Source of the DNA: Candidatus Altimarinota bacterium
GTDB taxonomy: Bacteria > Patescibacteriota > Gracilibacteria > UM-FILTER-43-11
Assembly (NCBI GenBank): GCA_029934675.1
Contig: JAOZLT010000022.1
Location: 1 to 12,873 of the forward strand
DNA: 12,873 nt
Direction: 5' to 3'
The notes beneath the pieces were generated by a model. It was not told the DNA's origin and made no database searches. It saw only the letters and a program-made list of their open reading frames with translations. Of the stretch, positions 5,595-12,309 are shown in pieces. The translations under genes were made by a program, and so were the position numbers. The stretch's first letter is position 1. Each line of letters begins with the position of its first letter.

Positions 5595-6398
5595 TTACTT
5601 ACCAAAAAACTGAGTATCCATTTTTCTGAGTTTTTTTAGTAAACTTTTAGCTTGAATTTTCTTCTTCTTATCAATTGCATCCATATATCTATTAATTAAA
5701 TCTTTTCTGCCTTCATTAAATAAATGTTCAAAAATTTCAATTACTAATCTTGGAAGCATGATATCAATATCCGCTAAAAATCTTTCCATCTTCTCCTTTG
5801 GTATTTTAGTATATAATAAATATACATATGCATAAACAGGATGTGCTCTTAAAAGCGAAATGGTCAAATTGCATCCTAAATTGAAATCAGATTGCCTTTC
5901 AATCCTACTCATGCCACGTAATTGATCATTAATAAATTCTGCAACAATATCTGCCTGTATCTCAGGTTCATCTCGAATTGAATCAAAATCTAAATATACT
6001 TCCAAATGCTCTTCTTTAATTCCCACAGGAAAATAGTAAGGATGACTTTTACCCCTACCTTCCAATAACTTAAAATATTTCCTTACAGCATCTGATCCAA
6101 GTTCACTAACAATTAAAACCTCATTATTAATCTCTGAAAAAAGTTCCCTCATGCGTTTAATTTCAGAAGCACCAATTCTAGACTTGTTCAATATCTCATC
6201 CAGTTCATTTAACATATCTCCTTTTAAAATTGATTCCATTAGTTCCACTGAACCTTTGCCACTTGAAACCTTGTTATCCAAAGTCTCACGAATCAAATTC
6301 CTTTGATCTTCAGTAAAACCCTGATCGTCCTGCAACTCTTCAAGGCGCAATACTGCAACACTAGGGTTAGACCTGTATCTTTCTAATCCATACCTCAT
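5595..6398 (-). CDS. Unrecognised charged, helical protein, 267 residues
   Basis: I do not recognise the family. The protein has no signal peptide or clear membrane helix, is rich in Glu, Lys, Arg, Leu and Ile, and reads as mainly helical. There is a lysine-rich stretch near the C-terminus (KKKKIQAKSLLKKLRK, about residues 244-260). A hydrophobic central part around CNLTISLLRAHPVYAYVYLL (about 176-195) is too polar to call a membrane span. The ATG at 6398 sits just three bases after the T-run of the terminator at 6401-6436, with no room for a ribosome binding site; an in-frame TAA about 30 bases upstream rules out a longer protein. Either it is translated from a very short leader or the start lies further in. 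It is tail-to-tail with the antiporter gene, one base apart. Confidence 0.72.
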   Translation of the reverse strand: MRYGLERYRSNPSVAVLRLEELQDDQGFTEDQRNLIRETLDNKVSSGKGSVELMESILKGDMLNELDEILNKSRIGASEIKRMRELFSEINNEVLIVSELGSDAVRKYFKLLEGRGKSHPYYFPVGIKEEHLEVYLDFDSIRDEPEIQADIVAEFINDQLRGMSRIERQSDFNLGCNLTISLLRAHPVYAYVYLLYTKIPKEKMERFLADIDIMLPRLVIEIFEHLFNEGRKDLINRYMDAIDKKKKIQAKSLLKKLRKMDTQFFGK

Positions 6399-6400
6399 AT

Positions 6401-6436
6401 AAAAAAATGTAAAAGGCGATTATGCTAACACCTTTT
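6401..6436 (-). terminator. Rho-independent terminator between two minus-strand genes
   Basis: Read on the minus strand, AAAAGGTG (6436-6429) pairs with CGCCTTTT (6418-6411), including one G-U pair, around a 10-nt loop. A T-run follows at 6407-6401. It lies behind the methyltransferase gene and immediately before the ATG of the next gene at 6398, so it separates the two or acts as an attenuator. Confidence 0.65.
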
Positions 6437-6460
6437 AAATCTAATATCAAATAACTGTGA

Positions 6461-7582
6461 CTAACTCATCTGAAATCTATATATCGCTCTACCCACTGCC
6501 TGATTCTCACGTGAATATTTCAATACATATTTATCTCGTAATAAAGCTGTGCTTTTAAAACCCAGACTCTCGATCTTCTCTACAGTCTTACTCATATCCA
6601 CCTCATCTCCATTCCTCAATCTAAAAAACGGCAAACCCGCCACAATAGGTCCTCCGAATTCCATGTTTTTCAGATTTTCAAAAAACTTGACATATAAATC
6701 ATCCAAATCCGAGATTATCTGATTCAGTTTATCAGAATTTATATGCTGATTATGTGGAATCCCCAGATCACCCTCAAACGCAATCGCCTCATAATCCGAT
6801 TTAAATGGCTTTGTTGCGTCATGAGTAAATAATTCTGCCTCAGCTTTTTGACCAAGCCATTCAACATTTTTTTTTGCACCATCAACTCGGTCAGAATCAA
6901 TATCTGAACCAATCATATCTCGCCCCATTAGCAAACCTTCCATAACAAGCGTTCCACTACCGCAAAACGGATCCCAAATCTTACCACTAACACCCGTAAG
7001 ATTTATGAGGATCTGAGCTAATTTAGGTGGCAACATACCCATCTCCATATCACGAAACGGCTTATCAAAATCGCGCTCACTGTATGCATCAATATCCTGC
7101 ACACCGACAACTTCACCAATCAAGAAAGCCTGATTGGTTTTTGCGACTATAATTTCAATCCCCTTCTCTTTTATTGATTTGTACTGAGCAGCAGAAATAT
7201 TTTTGAAATCATTGTTAATAAATCTAGATTTCACCCCATCTGCTTGTAATTTCTTCTTCAATTTCAATAAAATCGGACGTAATTGCTTCTCTGAAAAGCT
7301 GTAAACCGACAATCCATATTCCAACTTAATATCCTTGTAATGAGAAAAAAGAACATCAGAAAGAACATCTACTTGATTTCCCATATCCGATTCACCAACC
7401 ACCTTGGCACATTTAATTGAGCCCCCCAAACGGTTGAATTCAGCTTGATCAATCTCCAATTCAGACTCCATAACAGCAAAACTATCACCCCCCCTCCGCA
7501 CATCAGCCTTCGGATACCGAGTTTTTAGCTCCGCGATTGAGAGATCTGGATGCTTGCCTAATATGAATATATATGTTGACAT
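6461..7582 (-). CDS. TRM11-like SAM-dependent RNA methyltransferase
   Basis: The C-terminal half carries a class I methyltransferase fold: KPFRDMEMGMLPPKLAQILI (174-193), motif I DPFCGSGTLVMEG (204-216) and the acidic GSDID ending the second strand (225-229). The expected motif IV (usually Asn/Asp-Pro-Pro-Tyr or, in related proteins, Glu-Pro) reads FEGDLGIP (269-276) and so is unusual. The N-terminal 150 residues resemble a degenerate ferredoxin-like/THUMP RNA-binding region. By family this should methylate tRNA guanosine or another RNA base; the target is inferred only. I start at 7582 (MSTYIFILGKHPDLS), where similarity to relatives begins, rather than at the in-frame ATG at 7624, which would add MRFNGGVFYIQFIQ and crowd the divergent transposase leader. 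Neither start has a clear ribosome binding site. A terminator follows at 6401-6436. Confidence 0.8.
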   Translation of the reverse strand: MSTYIFILGKHPDLSIAELKTRYPKADVRRGGDSFAVMESELEIDQAEFNRLGGSIKCAKVVGESDMGNQVDVLSDVLFSHYKDIKLEYGLSVYSFSEKQLRPILLKLKKKLQADGVKSRFINNDFKNISAAQYKSIKEKGIEIIVAKTNQAFLIGEVVGVQDIDAYSERDFDKPFRDMEMGMLPPKLAQILINLTGVSGKIWDPFCGSGTLVMEGLLMGRDMIGSDIDSDRVDGAKKNVEWLGQKAEAELFTHDATKPFKSDYEAIAFEGDLGIPHNQHINSDKLNQIISDLDDLYVKFFENLKNMEFGGPIVAGLPFFRLRNGDEVDMSKTVEKIESLGFKSTALLRDKYVLKYSRENQAVGRAIYRFQMS

Positions 7583-7630
7583 CTGAATAAATTGAATGTA
7601 AAATACCCCACCATTAAAGCGCAAAACCGC

Positions 7631-7660
7631 CTTCCCGACAATGTATTTTATTTTGGGAAG
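7631..7660 (+). promoter_or_regulatory. Hairpin over the ribosome binding site of the RAYT gene
   Basis: CTTCCC (7631-7636) is the exact complement of GGGAAG (7655-7660), with an 18-nt AT-rich loop. GGGAAG is the only Shine-Dalgarno-like motif before the ATG at 7666. Pairing would hide it. IS200-type transposases are known to be limited by structured leaders, so the same role is plausible here. Confidence 0.45.
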
Positions 7661-7665
7661 ATTTT

Positions 7666-8221
7666 ATGTCGTTATATAAAAACAGATATCGGGTTGAGTC
7701 AACTAGATGGAAACATTGGGATTATTCATCAAACGGAGAGTATTTCATCACAATTTGCACAAAAAACAGAAATCCATATTTCGGAAAAATAAGAAATGGT
7801 GTAATGGGATTAAATGAGATTGGAAACATGACCGCAATTTATTGGCAAAATATTCCATTACATTTTCCATTCGTCGAATTGGGCCCATGGGTTGTAATGC
7901 CAAATCATGTTCACGGGGTGATTATAATCAATAACGGAGAATCCCAACCCTGTAAAAACGCGATTAATCACATCTCTACAAATGGCGGTATTACCGGTAA
8001 ACACAACCCTATAGAAAAATACGTTAGGAGAAATCGTTCGATGGCTTAAAGGTCAAACATCGTACGAAATACACAAAAACATCCAACCTGATTTCTCATG
8101 GCAACCGAAATTCTGGGATCATTTGATTACAAATGATGTTGCCTCCGAAAAAATCGAATTCTACATTTTTAATAATCCACATAAGTGGAACGAAGACCAC
8201 AACAACCCAACAAATTTATGA
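7666..8221 (+). pseudogene. REP-associated tyrosine transposase (RAYT, Y1/IS200-like), frameshifted
   Basis: RAYTs are HUH-type single-strand transposases that act on palindromic repeats. The first frame (7666-8049) gives the typical start (YKNRYRVESTRWKHWDYSS), GEYFITICTKNR, and the HUH motif in VVMPNHVHGVIII (about residues 76-88). After PIEKY (8011-8022) the frame breaks: it ends in VRRNRSMA and a TAA. The family sequence resumes in the next frame from 8024 with LGEIVRWLKGQTSYEIHKN, WQPKFWDHLI and FYIFNNPHKWNEDHNN, ending at TGA 8219-8221. One extra base or two lost bases near 8019-8024 explain it. The nucleophilic tyrosine lies in the second part (probably the Tyr of FYIFNNP), so the HUH and tyrosine halves are in different frames and the enzyme is presumably dead. 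The break lies next to an A-run (8015-8019), so a sequencing error or programmed slippage remains possible. Confidence 0.85.
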
Positions 8222-8237
8222 ATATAACCTATTTATC

Positions 8238-8708
8238 ATGATCAAACCTAAACATATCAACCTCATCATCTCAATCACCCTAATCCTCACAATCGGCTTA
8301 CTTACCGGCTACTGTTTTGGATATTACCGCGCTAACCGAAATCACTTTCCTGAAATCAAATTTGTAAAGGATATTAATCAGGGAACTGCAACAGTAAAAC
8401 TGATGGAAGTAAAAAATGGAAAACTAATTGGCGAAATTGTCGGACAAAATACTCGAATCGCCTACAACTCAAACAATATTATTGATTTAAATATTGGGGA
8501 TAGTTTTGAAATTCCGATTAACCAAATCAGCCTGCAATCATATTACAAAGCACAAGACATTCCCAAAGACACTCAATTTATCTCAAGTAGTAAGGGTAAA
8601 TATTACTATTCAATTTTTGATAAACGCGCATTAAATATCAGTCAAAAAAACCGTATTTACTTTTCAAATTCAAATGATGCGGAAAAAATGGGATATATTA
8701 AAAAATAG
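8238..8708 (+). CDS. Membrane-anchored protein with an Ada-like C-terminal motif
   Basis: I start at the ATG at 8238, giving 156 residues. The longer open frame from 8133 lies inside the 3' part of the transposase relic and is not credible. Residues 1-28 form one hydrophobic segment (INLIISITLILTIGLLTGYC), a signal anchor or uncleaved signal peptide. The middle is beta-rich (GTATVKLMEVKNGKLIGEIV). The C-terminus, FISSSKGKYYYSIFDKRALN then NRIYFSNSNDAEKMGYIKK, matches the short zinc-site motif shared with Ada metal-binding domains (Gly-Lys-x-Tyr-His/Tyr ... Cys ... Asn-Arg-x-Tyr-Phe ... Ala-Glu-x-x-Gly-Tyr). The usual cysteine is absent, so metal binding is doubtful. Function is unknown; it probably faces the outside. 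There is no Shine-Dalgarno. The stop is TAG. Confidence 0.7.
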   Translation: MIKPKHINLIISITLILTIGLLTGYCFGYYRANRNHFPEIKFVKDINQGTATVKLMEVKNGKLIGEIVGQNTRIAYNSNNIIDLNIGDSFEIPINQISLQSYYKAQDIPKDTQFISSSKGKYYYSIFDKRALNISQKNRIYFSNSNDAEKMGYIKK

Positions 8709-8768
8709 TCAGCTTGCTTATCAGTCAGTAATTTTGATACAATTAATAAGAAAATAAACAAATAAAAA

Positions 8769-9506
8769 ATGATTGCATTACACTCATCTTCTCTACATAA
8801 ATACGGACTAAACCGTATTTTTGAATTTATCAAAAAAGCTGGTTACGATGGCATAGAAATAGCAGTAAATAAAAATAATTACGATACTCAAAACGCTGAA
8901 TATATTAAAAAACTATCCAACGAATTCAAAATACCTATCGTAGCATTACATGCACCCACAAACGGAAGTCAAAAAAGCGTAAAACATGTTGTTGATATGG
9001 CTGTTTATCTAAAATGCCCTGTTGTTGTAATTACTCCTCCAAAATTGACTGACTTTAAATTTACTAGATGGCTAAAAAAGGAAATCCCAATGTTAAGAAA
9101 AAAGAAACACATAGATATTGCATTAGCTAACACAGGAGGCAAAACATTCTTAGGCTTTTTACCTGAACGAGCATTAAATAATGTAGAAGATTTGAAGAAA
9201 TTCGGCATGGTTGCCCTAGATTGCTCCATGACAGCTTCAAAAAAACAGGATTTAATACGTTTCTACGAACACCTCAAAAAACTAATAGTCCACGTACACC
9301 TATCCAACGTAAAAAGAAGAAAAGAATACTCATTGCCAAATGAGGGCATACTACCATTAGAAAGCTTCTTAAAAAAATTAAAAGATAATAAATTTGATGG
9401 AGCCTTAAGTGTTCGTGTCCGTCCCGCAGAGCTTTCCGCAGGAGAAGATGACATAGTTGTTAAAAAGCTAAAGAAAGTTAAGGAATTCATTGAGGAATAC
9501 TCTTAA
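8769..9506 (+). CDS. Sugar phosphate isomerase/epimerase-like TIM-barrel protein
   Basis: The 245 residues follow the AP endonuclease family 2/xylose isomerase-like barrel: YGLNRIFEFIKKAGYDGIEIA (12-32), IPIVALHAP (55-63), CPVVVITPP (78-86), IDIALANTGG (115-124), MVALDCSM (147-154), VHVHLSN (174-180), a Pro-Asn-Glu-Gly loop with LPLESFLKKLKDNKFDGALS (196-215) and VRVRPAEL. Relatives are divalent-metal isomerases, epimerases or nucleases. The ligand positions are eroded: the Glu usually before Asn is Ala (LAN), the His of Asp-x-x-His is Met, the Asp after His-x-x is Asn and the final Glu is Arg/Val. A metal-dependent reaction is therefore doubtful; it may be a different activity or a non-catalytic relative. 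The ATG at 8769 has no ribosome binding site. A repeat hairpin begins just after the TAA. Confidence 0.8.
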   Translation: MIALHSSSLHKYGLNRIFEFIKKAGYDGIEIAVNKNNYDTQNAEYIKKLSNEFKIPIVALHAPTNGSQKSVKHVVDMAVYLKCPVVVITPPKLTDFKFTRWLKKEIPMLRKKKHIDIALANTGGKTFLGFLPERALNNVEDLKKFGMVALDCSMTASKKQDLIRFYEHLKKLIVHVHLSNVKRRKEYSLPNEGILPLESFLKKLKDNKFDGALSVRVRPAELSAGEDDIVVKKLKKVKEFIEEYS

Positions 9507-9508
9507 AA

Positions 9509-9577
9509 GTCTCAAGTGCAAGTGCGAGTCTCAGGGAGTTTTTTGCTCTTGAGACTTAAGACTCGCACTCGCACTTA
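9509..9577. repeat. Inverted pair of the mnmA-type repeat
   Basis: AAGTGCAAGTGCGAGTCT (9514-9531) pairs with AGACTCGCACTCGCACTT (9559-9576), one mismatch in 18. Both arms are copies of the repeat core found three times in mnmA. A second, alternative pairing joins AAGTCTCAAG (9507-9516) with CTTGAGACTT (9548-9557). The structure starts directly after the stop of the 8769-9506 gene. It may work as a terminator or mRNA 3' stabiliser, but the T-rich tract that follows is about 14 bases away. Confidence 0.85.
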
Positions 9578-9584
9578 ATTGGGT

Positions 9585-9613
9585 TTGACTTTTTCCTCCC
9601 ATGCCATTAAGCT
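9585..9613 (+). promoter_or_regulatory. Possible promoter of the rpmH cluster
   Basis: TTGACT (9585-9590) is followed after 17 bp by TAAGCT (9608-9613), a weak -10 matching three of six positions. The position, about 30 bases before rpmH, is sensible. The evidence is limited to the -35 match and spacing. Confidence 0.3.
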
Positions 9614-9640
9614 AGCTAAGCCTTTTAATCGAAGATAAGT

Positions 9641-9772
9641 ATGTTAAGTAAAGGAAACAAACGCAAAGCTCACAAACGTCATGGCTTTCAAGCTCGTATG
9701 GCAACCAAAGGTGGGCAAAAAACAATCAACCGTAGACGCAGCAAGGGGCGTAAAAAGCTCAGTGTTGTTTAA
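9641..9772 (+). CDS. rpmH: Large ribosomal subunit protein bL34
   Basis: This is a 43-residue, strongly basic protein: MLSKGNKRKAHKRHGFQARM, then ATKGGQKTINRRRSKGRKKL and SVV. The HGFxARMxTKGG...RRRxKGRKxLSV signature is decisive for L34, which binds 23S rRNA. The usual N-terminal Thr-Tyr/Phe-Gln-Pro-Ser is replaced by LSKGN, while the length is only about two residues short. An in-frame TAA at 9626-9628 with no start codon between excludes an upstream extension. The gap to rnpA is three bases, so they are cotranscribed. The usual upstream neighbour dnaA is not present. Confidence 0.95.
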   Translation: MLSKGNKRKAHKRHGFQARMATKGGQKTINRRRSKGRKKLSVV

Positions 9773-9775
9773 CCT

Positions 9776-10111
9776 ATGCTGAATAAAAACAATCGTATTG
9801 GCAATAAAAAGGTTATTGAAAAATTATTCAGAAAGGGTAATCTTTTTAAAACCGAATTTCTGATTTTTAAATACGATAAAGTAGAAAATCTCCCTCAATT
9901 CGCTGTTAGCGTAAGTAAAAAGAATCATAAGAAGGCAACTAAGAGAAATCGACTTCGACGCCAAATATATGAGGTACTTAGAATGAATCTACCGAATCTT
10001 AAAAACAATATTATAGCTCTAGTAATCGCTCGACCAACGACAGCTGACCACAAGATGAGCTTTCAGGACTTCAATCAGTGCGTTAAGACTTTTTTTAATA
10101 CCGTCAAATAA
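9776..10111 (+). CDS. rnpA: Ribonuclease P protein component
   Basis: RnpA binds the RNase P RNA and helps it process the 5' ends of tRNA precursors. The 111-residue length is normal. The family features are the N-terminal NRIGNKKVIEKLFRKGN, the FAVSVSKKNHKKATKRNRLRRQIYEVLR stretch (about 42-69, containing the RNR motif KRNRLRR) and the C-terminal ALVIARPTTA strand. The ATG lies three bases after the rpmH stop and the stop is one base before yidC. No ribosome binding site is visible, which suggests translational coupling within the cluster. Confidence 0.97.
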   Translation: MLNKNNRIGNKKVIEKLFRKGNLFKTEFLIFKYDKVENLPQFAVSVSKKNHKKATKRNRLRRQIYEVLRMNLPNLKNNIIALVIARPTTADHKMSFQDFNQCVKTFFNTVK

Positions 10112-10112
10112 T

Positions 10113-11276
10113 ATGCAAAATAAATTTTTTCGCTTCCTATTCTTTTTTCTAATCTTCCTGATAGTGCTTCAGTTATTTAGTAATAAGGATGTAAACGAAG
10201 TAAACAAAAACGATGACATCCTAATTAGCTCTAAGTCTAAATTTGTTATCGGTAAAGAAGTAGTAGTTAAAATAAAAAATAGAAGAGATAAAACCATAAC
10301 TATTACTAATAGTTGCCCTAACAATCCTCTTTTGGTAGAATTTTATGAAAATGGAGAATGGAGTGGAAAAAATATAACGCTAAAAAATACTTCAGTCTGT
10401 GAACAATTAAAAGATTTAAGCATCGAACCAGGCAAAACAGAGACACTTGGTTTTGGATTATGGAATCAAGATCTATTTGAATATACAGGTAAATATAAAA
10501 TTTCTTATGTAATAACTGTTAATGAAAAAGAGAGAAAATACTCACACGAAATAGACGTTGTTGAACCTTCTTTTATTCGCAAGGGATGGAATACACTTCT
10601 TTACAAACCAATTTTTAATACACTGTTTTTTCTAGTTGATAAATTACCAGGTCATAGCCTTGGTTGGGCGATTATTTTCCTTACTCTACTCATAAAAATT
10701 ATCCTTCTTGGACCAAACCAAAAAGCTCTCAAATCACAAAAAGCGCTACAAAGAGTTCAGCCACAGCTTGACGCTTTAAAGCAGAAATATAAGAACGATC
10801 CCCAAAGACTGTCTAAAGAGACAATGGCTATCTGGAAGAAGTATAAAGTAAGTCCTATGGGTAGTTGTCTTCCTATGTTAATTCAATTCCCTATACTAAT
10901 TGCCCTATTTTATGTTGTTAAAGGTGGTCTTAATATTACCAACCCTGACATGTTCTACGAACCACTAAAGAATTTTGACCTGCAAATGGTTAATCCTATC
11001 TTTCTTGGCTTATTAGATTTAACGAAAGTAAATGTAATAATTTTACCCATTGTAATCGGTGGACTTCAGTTTTTTCAAATTCGATTAAGCTTTGCAAAAA
11101 CCAAACAAAGCTCAAATACCCCCATGCCTGCAATGAACAAAATGATGCAATTTTTCCTACCGGTAATGATTGCTGTATTCACGGCCAGCGTGCCTGCTGC
11201 CGTTGGTTTCTACTGGGGCACATCAACCCTATTCGCAATAGGACAACAAATCGTCGTAAATCGCTCAAAAAACTAG
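10113..11276 (+). CDS. yidC: Membrane protein insertase YidC with an N-terminal Ig-like domain
   Basis: YidC inserts and folds membrane proteins, alone or with SecYEG. Residues 5-23 are the first membrane helix. About 38-150 form an extracytoplasmic beta-rich domain (VIGKEVVVKIKNRRDKTITI, a Pro-Gly-Lys-Thr turn, YTGKYKISYVITV) with Cys68 and Cys96, which could form a disulfide. The conserved insertase core begins near 161 (LLYKPIFNTLFFLVDKLPG). SLGWAIIFLTLLIKIILL (182-199) carries the groove lysine Lys195, QKALKSQKALQRVQPQLDAL (203-222) is the cytoplasmic hairpin, SCLPMLIQFPILIALFYVV (251-269) is the next helix, and FYWGTSTLFAIGQQ (367-379) ends the core. The first part looks like a two-layer or Ig-like sandwich rather than the large periplasmic domain of proteobacterial YidC. 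It follows rnpA after one base and precedes khpB. Confidence 0.95.
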   Translation: MQNKFFRFLFFFLIFLIVLQLFSNKDVNEVNKNDDILISSKSKFVIGKEVVVKIKNRRDKTITITNSCPNNPLLVEFYENGEWSGKNITLKNTSVCEQLKDLSIEPGKTETLGFGLWNQDLFEYTGKYKISYVITVNEKERKYSHEIDVVEPSFIRKGWNTLLYKPIFNTLFFLVDKLPGHSLGWAIIFLTLLIKIILLGPNQKALKSQKALQRVQPQLDALKQKYKNDPQRLSKETMAIWKKYKVSPMGSCLPMLIQFPILIALFYVVKGGLNITNPDMFYEPLKNFDLQMVNPIFLGLLDLTKVNVIILPIVIGGLQFFQIRLSFAKTKQSSNTPMPAMNKMMQFFLPVMIAVFTASVPAAVGFYWGTSTLFAIGQQIVVNRSKN

Positions 11277-11284
11277 CCACAAAT

Positions 11285-11330
11285 TCACAAGATTTTACGA
11301 ATTGTCAGAATGATCAGGGTTACAGGATTG
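11285..11330. repeat. Inverted, diverged copy of the 1-60 repeat
   Basis: Read on the minus strand, CAATCCTGTAACCCTGATC is followed by CTGACAATT and TAAAAT, in the same order as blocks at 15-56. It fills most of the gap between yidC and khpB. The copy shows that repeats can sit between genes of a probable operon. Confidence 0.4.
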
Positions 11331-11377
11331 AAAATTAGAAATTTATATTGTATGTTTATGTTATTAATTTAAATACT

Positions 11378-11839
11378 ATGGAATTATTAATAAAAGAAAC
11401 CTTAGAAAAACTTCTTAATATTTTAGGAATATCATACACAGGTGTAAAAATTACTAAAGAGAAGGAAAATGTCTATTATACCGAAATCGAAACTGAAAAT
11501 ACGAGCCTACTAATTGGATGGCACGGTGAAACAATAGCATCCATTCAACATATTTTAAAAAGCCTTCTATGGAAACAGGGTGTAGAGAGTAAAACACAGG
11601 TTATAGTAGATGTAGATGGATACAAGAAAAGACAGGAGGATAGTGTTATCCGCTTAGCTGAACGTAAAGCAGAAGTAGCTATAGCCGATCAAATAGAAAT
11701 CAAACTTCCTCCAATGAATCCATATTTCCGCCGTAAAGTTCATCTTCATCTAGCAGAAAGTGATAAATATAAAAATCTTGTTAGCACGGATAGTGTGGGC
11801 GAAGGAGAGCATAGGCAAATTAAGATTGTACCTAAATAA
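11378..11839 (+). CDS. khpB: KhpB/Jag-like KH and R3H RNA-binding protein
   Basis: KhpB (Jag, SpoIIIJ-associated) binds RNA and usually sits behind yidC. I start at the ATG at 11378 (MELLIKETLEKLL), since the open frame's extra MYVYVINLNT is not like the family; this gives 153 residues. The KH-type region holds LLIGWHGETIASIQHIL (44-60) with its Gly-x-x-Gly loop at 47-50, followed by VIVDVDGYKKRQE. The R3H domain holds MNPYFRRKVHLHL (113-125), with Arg118-x3-His122, and SVGEGEHRQIKIVP. The N-terminal Jag_N domain of Firmicutes is missing. No ribosome binding site is visible. No clear terminator follows. Confidence 0.9.
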   Translation: MELLIKETLEKLLNILGISYTGVKITKEKENVYYTEIETENTSLLIGWHGETIASIQHILKSLLWKQGVESKTQVIVDVDGYKKRQEDSVIRLAERKAEVAIADQIEIKLPPMNPYFRRKVHLHLAESDKYKNLVSTDSVGEGEHRQIKIVPK

Positions 11840-11902
11840 TAAACAGTATCAATTTTTAACTTCCTCCCTCCCCTAAAAATCAACAGACTCTTTTAAAATG
11901 CC

Positions 11903-11930
11903 TTGACAATGGCACAATTCTATATACAAT
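11903..11930 (+). promoter_or_regulatory. Near-consensus promoter of the 11994 gene
   Basis: TTGACA (11903-11908) and TACAAT (11925-11930) are separated by 16 bp, the best promoter match in the window. Transcription would begin near 11937 and leave a leader of about 57 nt before the ATG at 11994. Confidence 0.7.
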
Positions 11931-11993
11931 GTCTTAGGTTTTTTCAAGTAGTTGTTCAGTCAAACACTCACAACCATCAATAGGAGCCACATA

Positions 11994-12200
11994 ATGTTGA
12001 AGCCTCTAAACTTTTCCTTCACCTGCACCAAGACAGCAAAGTCTGGTGCAATAGAACTGAAACGTAAGTTCAGAAAGGACGTTCACGTCCGATGGGTTAC
12101 CAATACACCCGAAGTGAAAGTAACACCCAGAAGGGAGAAAATTTCGGACAGTATTCGCACCTTTGCGACATTTTTGCTCAGTATGGAAACCCCCGCATAG
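11994..12200 (+). CDS. Small basic orphan protein, 68 residues
   Basis: I do not recognise it. The ATG at 11994 is preferred to the open frame's earlier ATG at 11952 because AGGAG (11982-11986) lies seven bases upstream and the 11952 start has none. The product starts MLKPLNFSFTC, is rich in Lys and Arg (KRKFRKDVHVRW, TPRREK), has no membrane segment and could be a nucleic-acid or ribosome-associated protein, but this is only a guess from charge. Like the 608-1285 gene it has its own promoter, a clear ribosome binding site, higher G+C than its neighbours and a strong terminator (12264-12299). After the TAG come two small hairpins (GGCG-CTT-CGCC at 12200-12210, CGCT-AAAC-AGCG at 12210-12221). 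The transcript could also be a regulatory RNA and the frame incidental. Confidence 0.5.
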   Translation: MLKPLNFSFTCTKTAKSGAIELKRKFRKDVHVRWVTNTPEVKVTPRREKISDSIRTFATFLLSMETPA

Positions 12201-12263
12201 GCGCTTCGCCGCTAAACAGCGAGCAAGCCCTTCACCACCACAACCGAAGAAACCACCCAACCA

Positions 12264-12299
12264 GGCAGCGGATATAAAAAATCCGCTGCCTCTTTTTTT
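12264..12299 (+). terminator. Strong rho-independent terminator
   Basis: GGCAGCGGAT (12264-12273) pairs perfectly with ATCCGCTGCC (12281-12290) around a 7-nt loop, followed by TCTTTTTTT. It ends the short transcript that starts near 11937. Confidence 0.93.
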
Positions 12300-12309
12300 C
12301 GTTTCATAA

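Noticed and set aside
8133..8237. Longer N-terminus for the membrane-anchored protein
   Set aside because: It overlaps the second half of the transposase relic in another frame, and the extra residues (a Thr-run) do not look like a protein start. The Met at 8238 precedes the hydrophobic anchor.
12092..12277. Overlapping open frame of 61 residues at 12092-12277
   Set aside because: It runs into the terminator stem and has no ribosome binding site, unlike the frame starting at 11994.
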